From Gaertneriomyces semiglobifer (Eukaryota; Chytridiomycota; Chytridiomycetes; Spizellomycetales; Spizellomycetaceae), in NCBI GenBank assembly GCA_025558075.1, contig JAHLKF010000020.1:248001-312000 (forward strand): DNA of 64,000 bases, given 5' to 3'. The notes under the pieces were generated by a model. That model was not told the DNA's origin. It saw only the letters and a list, made by a program, of their open reading frames with translations, and ran no database searches. Of the stretch, positions 44,501 through 55,800 are shown in pieces. Numbering within the stretch: the first letter of the stretch is position 1; every line of letters begins with the position of its first letter. The position numbers and the translations under genes were made by a program.

Positions 44501-47408
44501 TAGTACGAAATAACTAATTCGCGCGAACAACGTACCGTCAAATTATCGGCCATGGCATTGACTGCCTCAGTTAATTCCTTCCATGTCCCCGCCACATCTT
44601 TCACCACAGCCTGGCCACCAAGTTTTCCTTCTGTTCCGACTTCTCGGGCGACTCGCGTCACCTCTCTCGCAAACGTCCGCAACTGATCCACCAGACTGTT
44701 GACACTCTCCTTTAACTGCAGCATCTCACCTTGCACATCGACCGTCACAGTCTTTGACAAGTCACCCGCCGCAATCGCAGTTGACACAGAGGCAATGTCC
44801 CTCACTTGGGCAGTGAGATTTGCTGCCATAGCATTCACACTCTCGGTCAACTCCTTCCACGTGCCCGCAACATCCTTTACCACGGCTTGTCCTCCAAGTT
44901 TGCCTTCGGTTCCGACTTCTCTCGCGACTCTGGTGACCTCTGATGCAAAGCTCCTTAACTGGTCAACCAAGCTATTCACCGTCTCCTTTAGCTCCAACAT
45001 CTCTCCATTGACATTGACCGTGATGGTGCGACTCAGATCACCTTTGGCGATCGCGGTGGAGACAGATGCAATATCACGAAGTTGGGCAGTGAGATTGGAA
45101 GCCATAGCGTTCACCGACTCTGTAAGTTCCTTCCATGTTCCTGCTACGTTTTCGACAACAGCCTGACCACCGAGTCGACCATCCGTACCGACTTCTCTCG
45201 CAACTCGGGTAACCTGCAGATTGCCAATCAGCACGAGCACCACGCCGGTCGATAAAAAAATATTGCCAAACACATACTTCGCTAGCAAAAGTTCTCAACT
45301 GTTCAACCAAAGAGTTTACGGTTTCTTTGAGTTCCAGAATCTCCCCTCGCCCATCGACCTTTACTTTTTTACTCAAATCGCCCTTTGCTACCGCTTTGGT
45401 AACATCAGCGATATCTCGAACTTGGGCAGTCAAATTAGCGGCCATAGCATTGACAGATTCCGTAAGCTCTTTCCAAGTTCCCGCCACATCTTTAACAACA
45501 GCTTGTCCGCCAAGGACACCTTCAGTTCCGACCTCGCGCGCAACACGCGTGACCTAGTTAAATCATGAGCATGCCGCTACACCACTAGTGAACCGCGATG
45601 CTTTGGATATTACCTCGCTGGCAAACGTCCTCAACTGATCAACGAGGCTGTTTACAGTTTCTTTAAGCTCGAGCATTTCACCACGGACGTCGACGGTAAC
45701 GGTTCGACTGAGATCACCACGAGCGATTGCCGAACCAACGGATGCAATGTCTCGCACTAGAAAAACATGGCAAAGTAAGCAGGAGAATCTCCCAATGCAA
45801 CTATCCGCGAAAAATACCTTGGGCAGTCAAATTGCCAGCCATGGCGTTGACGCTTTCCGTCAACTCTTTCCAGGTTCCACCAACATCCTTGACAACCGCT
45901 TGTCCACCTAAACGTCCCTCTGTACCAACCTCCCTGGCAACCCTGGTCACTTCACTGGCAAACGTCGTCAACTGATCCACAAGGCTGTTCACAGTCTCTT
46001 TCAGCTCCAGAATCTCACCACGACCGTCCACACGTACTTTCTGCGACAGATCACCACGCGCAACCGCTTTGGTGACATTCGCAATATCCCGGACTTGATC
46101 AGTCAAATTGGCTGCCATCCGGTTAACATTGTCCGTCAACAAAGCCCATGTACCCTGCACTCCATGGCAATGCGCTTGTACTCCAAGTTGCCCTTCTGTC
46201 CCAACAAGATGCGCGACTTTGGTTACTTCATTGGCAAACGAGTTGAGCGTGATAACCATGGAATTGATCGTCTCCTTGAGCACTGCGGCGTCTCCCTTGA
46301 GGTCGACGCGGATCTCGTGGGTAAGGTCACCCGCAGCAACGGCCTTACAGACTTGCACGATCTCTTCAATGCGCTCATTGTGCGTGCGCGTTACCTTGTT
46401 CACACCGTCTACGAGATCCTTCCATGCTCCTTGGCAGTTCTCTGGGTCCACGATGACTTGTTCCCCGAGTTTGCCCTCGTCACTATCGCCCTGAAGTACC
46501 AAAAGCGTGGGTGCGACGACGGCTTGCAATGTGCTCATCGTTTGATTAACCGTCCGCGCGAGTGCCGACCCATTCGCATCGGCCGAGGTTGCTTCGACAC
46601 GTTGACTAAAGTCACCTTTGCCCATCGCTTCTACAACGCGCATGCAGTCAACAACGACAGAATCGACAGCTGTTGCCGCTAATGTTGTGGGTGCTTGGGT
46701 GGTCGATGGTGGCGTCAATCTGCGAGGTAAGGGAGTAGAGGTCAACAATGTTGAAGGAATTTGCAAAGTCGGTTTGGGGACACCATCGTGATAATTAGCG
46801 GCTTGTATTGTCGGCGCGGGTGGAGTTGGGAGACAGTGGTTAGGCGGGACAGTTGCGACATGTTGGCGTACTAATGCAAAGGTGAGTATCAATTCCGAAG
46901 AACTGCAATATGAGCTTCTCAACGAACACATACCCGACTTGTGTGTATTTAGTAAGCAACCCAGCGCACGTTGTATTCTCGTTACTCTCTCGTAGTGCAT
47001 TTCGTCATCGGTTTCCTCCTCGCTATCCTCCTTTTCCTCGACAAATTTGGATTGCTTGTATACTGTCTTTGATCCAAACAGTATGCCTCCGATCCTGGCA
47101 GTGACAGAATTGTTTCTACCGGGCGGTGCAGGTCTTTGGAATCCAATGTCACCCCGATCATTCTTGTCCGATTTTGGTTTTTTCTTGGTCTTGCGAGAAA
47201 CCGCTTTGGCGGCATGTTCGGGCGGAGTAACCGAGGCGACCGAGTCTGCTGAAGGATAGTAGGTAGAGGAGCTCAAAGAAGACGGCTGGGAGCCGTCAAG
47301 ATTGGCGACAGCTGATTCGGCACGTTCCAACTGCTCATCATTGATCAGCAGCAGGATAGTTTCGATGTCGTCCAGCAGCGCCGGGCAGGCGGCCGAACCG
47401 TTGCGCAT
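41544..47408 (-). CDS. Group III hybrid histidine kinase (Nik1/Os-1 family), 1749 aa
   Basis: Ten exons: 47408-46934, 46870-45818, 45756-45614, 45553-45278, 45213-44536, 44473-44048, 43983-43290, 43211-43155, 43060-42929 and 42859-41544, closing to 1750 codons. After a Ser/Lys-rich N-terminus there are about ten GD[LF] HAMP-like units (residues about 270-1075), repeated roughly every 92 aa with [20 protein letters not shown] linkers. The kinase part has [14 protein letters not shown] with phospho-His near H1133, N-box [15 protein letters not shown]-boxes DTGIGI and FGGTGLGL, and a receiver with LILMDVQMP, phospho-Asp near D1601. No membrane segment. In fungi such kinases sense osmotic and fungicide stress and signal through Ypd1 to the HOG MAPK cascade. 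The HAMP number exceeds the five to six described for Nik1-type proteins. Confidence 0.95.
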
Positions 47409-48982
47409 GATAAGCCAATCGAGTCCCTCTCTTTCCAGTAGGATGTATCAGCCGGTTACGTTGCAGTGAGTCCACTTGGGTCACACGTATACTTGAGAAT
47501 AGTTGAATGCGTTCCCCGCAGTGCATGTACTTGTGATGGTTCAAAGGGGCAGTTTCAACTAGACCTGTGCATTGGGGAATCAACAGTTGTTGGGAAAGAA
47601 GAGCAAAGCTGAGTGAGCATATGTATGTTTACTGCATGACCATGTAACCCTTGGGCAACATGGCGGACCATGAGTCAGAAACATGCAATAACTTACGTCT
47701 TATAGCAGGTGCGAGGGTGGCAGGATGGGATACGCAGGCACCACAGGGTGAGTCGCGAGATATAGTATGATAGGGAGCGGGCCCAACAATTGTTCTCGGT
47801 TTCCTGCGGATCGAACCTGCAGAATGTTCGAATAACTCTATTTAATTCACCGAAACCCCCGATGCGCCGTCCTTTTGTGTGGTGTGCGCTGAAAACAGCG
47901 TCTGGCTGCTTTTGGGTCTTGGGAGAGGGGCAAGAAGCAAGCAATGACGGGCACTTGGTCGTGGATTTTTGGTGGTGATGTTGAAAAGTGCCTGCCTTTC
48001 CTCGGGTTCCCTGCAACCCAAGTGAGAGTTGGTTCCTCCCTGTGCGGCTCGAGTCTGCGACTGACCAAGATAATAGAATCCTATAAATTCCAAGTTTACA
48101 AAACGCCCGACCAACAGGCCTTTTTGCAAGTCTGCGAGTGCGGTGGAGTGGGTGGGTATGTCTGTGAGCCGCCTCCATGGAAATGGGGCGCGCGGAACCG
48201 AACAAATATTACCGTTTGGATTTGGCTTGGTTATTACGATGGATGCTATTGTTATTGCTGGTACTGGTAATACTGCATTGAATCATTGTGAGGATGGACA
48301 TCAATTCAAGAAAAGAAAAGGAATAAGGCGCAAGGGAGAGCCTGTGTTGCTGTCTCATACGCACACAATCATACGCATACTCTCTCGTAAGATGGGATCT
48401 TATTTAATAATAATTCAAGATTAAGAGGCCACTCTTGCTGCTCTCAAACCTCAATTCTCTTGCTGCTTCCGGTTGCATCGTTTGCTCGCGCGCGACACCA
48501 CGCAAATAAACCAAGGGTGCTTGCTGTGCGTAGGCGACAATACTACGAATGGGGATGCTTGTAAGTTCCGGTGCGATCCATATCAACAAACATGTCGCCC
48601 ATACAATGGCAGCACACTCTCAACCAGTCACTCTGGATGGAATGCATGTGGGGATACTTACCCTCCTTCTCTCCAATTTAAATTTACCTACCCGTGCATG
48701 TGCTTGCTTGGTTGCCCTCCTACTTCCCCGCCTGTCGTTCCTCCATGTGGCAATCGTCCTGGGAAAAGAATGCCAAGGCAAAGCACAAGCACCATCCCCC
48801 CGCTTCCAAATACGGCGTCTAGTCCATCACTTTGGGTTCGTGGAAGACACGTCATGTCCACGCCTCCAACAGTCCCAGTGCACAGCCAAGTCATGACTTC
48901 TTGGTTGAGGCGGCGTCTCCGACAAACACAACAGGGCATGGTTTGCAGCCAAAAGCAAAATCAATAGTAATTGGCCAAAAAG
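47409..48982 (+). other. Spacer upstream of the histidine kinase
   Basis: About 1.57 kb without a supported gene. A Cys/Pro-rich plus-strand frame at 48473-48967 has random-looking composition and no conserved motif. The first part is probably the promoter and 5' leader of the kinase gene. Confidence 0.45.
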
Positions 48983-49056
48983 TGGTTTCGTCCAGGTTCG
49001 AACTGGAGACCTCCTGTGTGTTAGACAGGTGTGATGACCAACTACACCACGAAACC
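48983..49056 (-). tRNA. tRNA-Val (AAC), second copy
   Basis: Identical over all 74 nt to the copy at 40966-41039, on the opposite strand. Upstream CCATCAGC and downstream CTTTTTG are also shared, pointing to a duplication that included a little flank. Terminator T5 present. Confidence 0.95.
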
Positions 49057-49411
49057 GCTGATGGACGTAAATCATTCGTCATAGTAATTAGCCTTATCTC
49101 TCAACCTGTACCGTCATGCTTAACAGCATGGCGAGGTTCTTTCTGTCAAAGTAACTTCTAAACGTCAGGAATTTTGGGCACACTGGCAACGACTGTAACT
49201 GAATTTAAATGGGCAAATGATGAATGCATGATAGTAGCAGTGTTATGAAACCGAATCATATCCATATACAGGTTGGCTAGCGCAGCTACCAAGATCACTC
49301 GACGTTGCTATATACAGTACAAACTAAGCTATACCCGATAGCTAGTCACAGCGCTTCCAATGAACCTCATTTGTGGCAACACACGCCCCAGACCAAAAAA
49401 CGAGAAGACAC
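49057..49411 (+). other. Spacer between tRNA-Val and ALDH
   Basis: About 355 bp holding the upstream flank of the tRNA and the 3' flank of the aldehyde dehydrogenase gene. Nothing else seen. Confidence 0.45.
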
Positions 49412-50896
49412 TCAGGCCGATACCGGACCGGCAGGCATGGGCTGATAAGGCAAGGTTCTCAGCTGATCCAACGCATATGGTTTTCCAGAGATCACGGTTG
49501 AGCGCCGGTGAGTGAACGCCATGTAAGAATCCTTACCCTACGGAAAAAACACGTCAGTTTCGTCCCAACATGAACAGCAAGTACTTTGCGCAAGAAAACG
49601 TACCTGGTAGGCGCCCATTCCGCTTTCACCGCATCCACCAAATGGCAGACAAGTGGGAATCACTTGAACAATAACATCGTTGACACAGGCACCGCCGCTT
49701 CGTGTGTTGTCCAAAACCTGCGCGGTTTCCTCCTCGTTACCAAACACGTAGAGCCCAAGGGGTGTGTCCTTGGCGTTCACAATGTCGATCGCCTCCGTTA
49801 CACCGTTGAAAGTCAACACTGGCAGAACGGGAGCGAAGAGCTCGTCCATCATCAAACTGTCAGAGTAAGCAGCAGAAGCCGGCAATGTAACAACGGTAGG
49901 TGAGAGGTACAAGTCGTTGGCGTCGCGCTTGTTACCGTAATACACCTTTCCTCCCGTCTTGTCCAGCAAGTCGGTGATGCGTTTGTAGTGCCGGGCATTG
50001 ATGACGCGGCTGTAAGAGTCGCTCTTCTGAGGGTCCTCGCCCCAGTTGGTTTTGATCTGCTCAACAATGGCAGCGAGCAACTCGTCCTTGACGCTCTCTT
50101 CCACCATCAGGTAATCTGGTGCAATGCAGGTCTGACCATTGTTGAGGAACTTTCCATGGGTAATTCGGGAAGCAGCGAGACCAATGTCCGCGTTTTTCGT
50201 CACAATGGCAGGAGATTTTCCACCAAGCTCCAGAATCACGGGCGTCAAGTGCTTCGCAGCTGCCGACATCACAATACGTCCAACTTGTCCGTTGCCCGTG
50301 TACATAATCTTGTCCCACTTCAATTCTAGCAAAGCTGTTGATTGCTCGACACCGCCCTTAACGACTACGTACGCTTCAGGATCGAGATACTTGGCTACCA
50401 ACTCTGCCATCACCCGGGTGGTATTCTCCGACACCTCGGACGGCTTGATCACAGCGGGACACCCAGCAGCAATGGCAGCGAACAAGGGCGAAAGCGTCAA
50501 TCGGACAGGATAGTTCCAAGGAGCAATCATCAAGACGGTTCCAACAGGTTCATGACGAATGGCAAGCTTTGTACCCTCGAATAATGCAGGAACGGCAGGT
50601 TCTTCCGCCTTCACCCATTGATCGAGTGCTTCGAGGCCTTCTGCAATTTCTTGCTGGATCGGCATGATCTCGAACATGATGGTCTCCATTGGCGGCTTCT
50701 TGAGGTCCGCATAGACGGCACCAGCCAGAGCCTCCATATTCTCGCTCAACAGCGCGAGGAACTTGGTGAGTTGTTCCTTGCGGTAGCTCAAGGGACGAGT
50801 TTTGCCGGACCCGAAAGTGGAGCGGACATTTTTGTGAATGGACTTGATCTTGTCAAGAGATGTGTAGTCTTGGTCCAATGGGGCGGCGGTCAACAT
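49412..50896 (-). CDS. Class 3-type aldehyde dehydrogenase
   Basis: Exons 50896-49604 and 49537-49412 (66-nt intron) give 472 aa. ALDH signatures: LMIAPWNYPVRLTLSPL, VIKPSEVSENT, KIMYTGNGQVGRIVM, VILELGGKSP with the general-base Glu (about residue 223), FLNNGQTCIAPDY with the catalytic Cys near C257, and LPFGGCGESGMGAYQGKDS near the end. The short N-terminus and overall length match ALDH3-type enzymes (fatty aldehyde dehydrogenases), which oxidise medium- or long-chain aldehydes to acids with NAD(P)+. The C-terminal exon ends PMPAGPVSA, with no hydrophobic tail anchor, so it is probably soluble. The last exon matters: without it the protein would end in unrelated residues after GAYQ. Confidence 0.94.
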
Positions 50897-52862
50897 GATG
50901 ATGACTATTGATTAGGAGTAGCTGAAGAGTGTTTGTGGAAACTGTTTGGTTGTTGATGGAGTGGTGGAAAGGATGACCACAGCACCCTCCTCCTTTTATA
51001 AACCTCCTTCAGCCCTTGACTCATCCTTCCCCCGCTCTCTGACCGGGCGCAAAGCAAAAAATGCAATGGCAAAGAGCCTCCTCATCTCCTTTCTCAAATC
51101 CCGCTTTCGCCGACGAAGTGTCCACCGCCAGTGCTACTTGTCACTTTGGATAATAGTTCACACGGCACACGCGTAACATATCCAATGTAACGTGTCACCT
51201 CGGAGCGACTCACGCCTTGAATGTTGCGGGCAGTCGGAAATAGAAACCCCCGCAAGTTAACAAGGTTGCGTTTCCGTTCGACCGCTTCTTTGAAATTCAC
51301 CGCCAGTGTTCAATTGCACACCGCTTGCTTCTGTCCTATTGGTGGCGGTGTTGCAGCTGTTAGGCCAACCTGGTACCGCAAAGCGCCGCCGGAACCCCAT
51401 TTATTTTTGGGAGCCTTTACGTGTCGGAGTTTAGTGCCCGCTCGATGCCATAATCATATTACGTAAATACGCCACAACGCCACAACGCGCTGTGCTTCAT
51501 TCGTAAATTTTCCCACCAGCTTGTTGTCCAATTGGAGCGTGATCTGCATCGGCATTATCTATCTCTACATACATAGGAATACCCGCCACCACCACTAATT
51601 CCTACTGCTGGGTCTCAACAGGTATTGAGGCCGGTCGCCGTGACCTTGCAGTGCTAGTCGCACAATGACGAGCGTCGAAGCTGTGTGATGGTCAGTTGAC
51701 TGTTTGTTTTCCCCTACAAAGCCGAGTTTTTGGTTCTATCGCAGAGCACAATCAGTTGTAGCATCTTGTGACGACATCATCGCCGCAGCATAACGAATCA
51801 AGTATTTTCGAAGAGCTTTCCTGCTGGGGCCGACATTATTTTTGGACGGTTATGGCATCCTTCTGATGTAAAACCAAATGTATCTGGAGTGCTATAAGGA
51901 ACACATTGCTAAACATTCCTTCTCTGCCCTGAGAAAAGCATACAACCGAATCGTTGCTGCATTCCTACCAACAAAAATTGGGTTAGTTCCATGCCATTGT
52001 CGAAACGCTTAAAGTTGTGGAAACCTCTGGTTCGCGTGCCAAAGGGCATCCACAGCAGCTTACAGCCGTCACGTATGCGGCTCGGCAAGCGTATGAGTGA
52101 GAATATTGAAATTGATTGTGGATAGTTTACGAGGGTTGATAGTGAGATAGTGTGTCCGCCTTGACTTGGACATTTTATACAAAGGCGCGGCATGTCTATG
52201 CTGTGTTGGCAACATGCTTCAACATAGCGCATCGAGCGCCTGCCACACAGTGGCTTTTGAATGGGAATGAGAGGCCTAGTTTAAATGCAATCAGACACTT
52301 GAAAGTCCGCGTCGACACCCAACCTTCCCGCGCCAAAATCATAAGAACCATCTAGCTTCAAAGCATGTGAACAGGATACAAACTTTACATCGGTCTCATC
52401 GGTGGTGTGGGCAGTTTGCAACCTGTTTGATCATGAAAAATGTGATGCCCAAGTGTCCCACTGTTTCACGCTTTGCATAAGTAAGTCGAATGATATGCGC
52501 GAAATATGCGAGCGAGTCATCGTTGGACGTTAACGAATTCTCATTGATTTGGCACTTCAGCTCCGTAAGGTCTATCTCGATGCGGCAGGGATGCACCCTG
52601 AGCCAACTTACTACCTCGAACTTCGCTTAAACGAACCGATGGAAGGCGAGCTAGTCACTAATATTCCTCCCTCGCATACTGCAATATACAGCTCGATAAG
52701 TATCAGATAGCACAATAATATGTACATTAATAGTAAACATTATAAGCCAGGGAGCAGTGAAGCGAGGTAAAGACGGCGGTCCAGCATAACCTCGACTTCA
52801 TTCATGCTCCATTTTTCACTCCAGCGGCACAGAAATGATCGATTCCTGCAAGCGTTGACGCA
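50897..52862 (+). other. Long spacer between ALDH and CHD genes
   Basis: About 1.97 kb. The first 100 bases are the ALDH leader and promoter, and the far end is the 3' flank of the CHD gene. ORFs in between (for example 51909-52232 and 52396-52596 on the minus strand) have no conserved look. No RNA gene or repeat was recognised. Confidence 0.45.
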
Positions 52863-55800
52863 TTAGGCACCACTGACACCACTATTGTCGTGATTGTGGT
52901 CCTCAATGGCTACAATCGAGGTGCCGAGGGACTCGTCGGCTAGGGGCCCTGTCGACAAGTCGACTGGTTGTGATTTAGTACTCAAAGTCGGCTGCAAACT
53001 TTCCGAATTTGTATATACAGCACAGTCATCGTGGCCCGACGGGTGTAAACTGAGGGAGATTGGATCCATTGGGAATTTTTGGGGAGTGACTGCCACTGGC
53101 GTCGTTGTAACTGATGTCAACTCCGGGGTTGCCAAAAACGCGTTCTCATTGTGGTGCTGAGACTCGAGTTGCTGGGGTGCAGAGGGCAAGGTGATAAAAT
53201 GCCGCGCCATCGATGGAGATTGCTGAGCGAACTGTTGGCTGCCGTCATGGTTGTTGACGTTGCCATTTGCACTTGTTTCGCTAGTAGCCTTCACAAGTGG
53301 CGACGATTTCTGGTCAATGCCAGCCATGGCAGCTGTAGAGATGGGATGGGGTGTCAAATGGTGAGGTAACTGAGCCGGGCCCGCTGAGAATCCCGGTCTG
53401 TCGATTGATTCTATATGTTGGTGCGTCTGCGTCTGCTGTTGTAGCAGTCGTCGTTGCTGTCGTTGTTGCAACTTCCGTCGAGAATCTTCGTATACCGCGA
53501 GTAGCCTTTGATCTTCTTCCTGCATTTGCGTGGTCTGTTGTTGTTGCTGTCGTTGTTGCAACTTCCGTAGAGAATCTTCGTATACCGCGAGTAGCCTTTG
53601 ATCTTCTTCTTCCTGCATTTGCGTGGTCTGCTGTTGCTGTTGTTGTTGCTGTTGTTGTTGTTGCTGTTGCTGCCGCTGAAACTGAGACCTGTCAGCATTC
53701 TCCTGCCCCTGAAGTGTTTGGGCTTGTCGAAATTGTTCTTGCCGCTGCTTGTGCAGGTGTAACTGCAATTGCTGCTGCTGCCATAATTGAAAGTGTTGCG
53801 GTTGCGACGTTGTATTCATAGGCTGCTGTTGTAAGTGTTGTTGCTGCGGCTGAGACGTGACATATTCCTGTTGCTGCTGAAGTTGCGGTTCCGGTTGCGG
53901 TGTGGGATGTGACCGGCGCCTTACGGTTGCGGGATAGCCCGGTTGGCTATGTACAACAGCATTGCCACCTTGCGAGGTTATGCCAGGCGGAATCGATGCA
54001 ACCCGGCTGGCACCCCGATTCGGAAATGTCCCGCTTTGCATTTGTGGCGTCGTAGCCACGCTTTCCGGAGTATTCAACCACACGGTCTCAAAATCTACTC
54101 GAATCGGCACACCTTCCCGCAATATGCCAATGACACTACTATCTTTCACCTCAACAACCTGCACTCCCAGGGTCACTAGCACACCGGTGATGAATACACG
54201 CCGACGGTCCCATTCAGCTTCGGGTACGTGTGTTTCTTCCTTGGGATGCTGGAAAGTATGTTGATGCCGGGCTAATAGAAGATTGAGGTTTTGCAAACCA
54301 GGACATTGAATGGCGATATGACCTCCCTTGATGTCGTATTTATTGACACATAACCAGCATCCGTTAATTCCAGGAGGGTCATCCGCGACTACAGTCGCGC
54401 GCGTTCGCGGCCCGTACTGTAGCAACCGAATCATTCTGCGTCGTGGTGGGGGCAAGTAAAAGTCCAAGAGAGGGTTCGCTTGTGTTGATATCTCGCTCGC
54501 ATCCACCGGTAGATCTTCAATACTCGGAGCGTCGCTGGCTGATGGCATTGGCGCCTGCCCATGTATTTGTTGAAGTCCTTGTGGATAATGCAATTGTTGA
54601 AGTCCTTGTGAGTAAACTGCGGAGTGCGCAGCACCAAAATGTTGAACTGCGGCAGCTCCTCTTTGACGGTCAGCTGCGGGAAGACCAACTCTCTGAAGGT
54701 TCATGTTTGCTCCACTGTTAGCGAGAGCCTGAGACTGATGCGGCTGCGTCATTCCCACTGACGGAGTTATGGCCGATCCGGCTTGCTCATTATTCCCAAT
54801 CATATGACGTCGCGAAGCGAGCATATCAGCCTGCTCCACCATACGCTTAGCTTGCACTTCCATCTCAGCAAAGTTCGACCTCCTGGTACTTCTTTGAAAG
54901 CACTCATTGCACAGTCGACCCACTTGTGTCATGTGCCATGCATCAGACTGGGATTGACCGCACGAGTAGCAACGGTGCTGCGCAAAATGCTGCTGTACAG
55001 GCGGGGTTTCACTCATTCCGGACTCGGGCCCCACGACGGCTGGCGCACCTGGCTGCACGGTAGGAGGCATTCGCATCCCAGTACTGGTATTTGGCGCGTT
55101 GTTCCTCATATTAAAGGTAACAACACCATCAGCGGCACTACCAGGGCGTATCGCGAGCTGTTGCGCTTTCGCCCTAGAGGCACTACTGCCTTGCCGTCTG
55201 TAGATGCCAAAAAGAGGTAACCCGAGCCTGAGGCCACACGCATCACAGAAAGCCCGACGGCCATCCGTTCTCCAGGAAACGGAATTGTGGGCTCCACAGG
55301 TGGCACAGCGGATACGACGTTGAATTCCTGCCCCGGTGTTTGGTTGAGGTTGTGGCCCGAAAAGACCATTTGCATTGTGATTCTGACTTGCCGGATTTGC
55401 TATACTGGCAGCCGTGGTCAACTTTGGTTGTGGAGTTTCATTCGCCATCACGTCCACAACGTCGAATTTGCTACTCTTCGCCTCAACACCAAGTACCGCA
55501 GTAGGACTAGTTCCGCGCTTGGGCCTTCCATTTTCATTCGTCGTGAAAGCTTCTGACCATCCTGCCGAAAGGCCTGGGCGGAGCTGTACTCCTGAAACCG
55601 CACCGGTCTCATGCATTTGGACGGAGCTTCTCGAGCCAACCCAATCTGGTGCAGGTTCGGCGTCCTGCCCACCTACGTCCACTGTATCGCCCGGTAGGGT
55701 TTCCTTCTTCTTTGTCTTTTTCTTTTTCTTTTTCATGTGCCCTTCTTCTCCAAGTGCTGCCTCCTTATCTGGCGATCCATCGCCTAGCCTCGCTAGAGCG

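Noticed and set aside
46095..46682. 195-codon plus-strand ORF
   Set aside because: Antisense to the HAMP region of the histidine kinase.
48473..48967. Cys/Pro-rich 164-codon plus-strand ORF
   Set aside because: No conserved domain or signal peptide, irregular Cys spacing, runs into the tRNA-Val flank; treated as chance.
53351..53821. Ala/Val-rich 156-codon plus-strand ORF
   Set aside because: It is the antisense of the poly-Gln tract (CAA/CAG read backwards).
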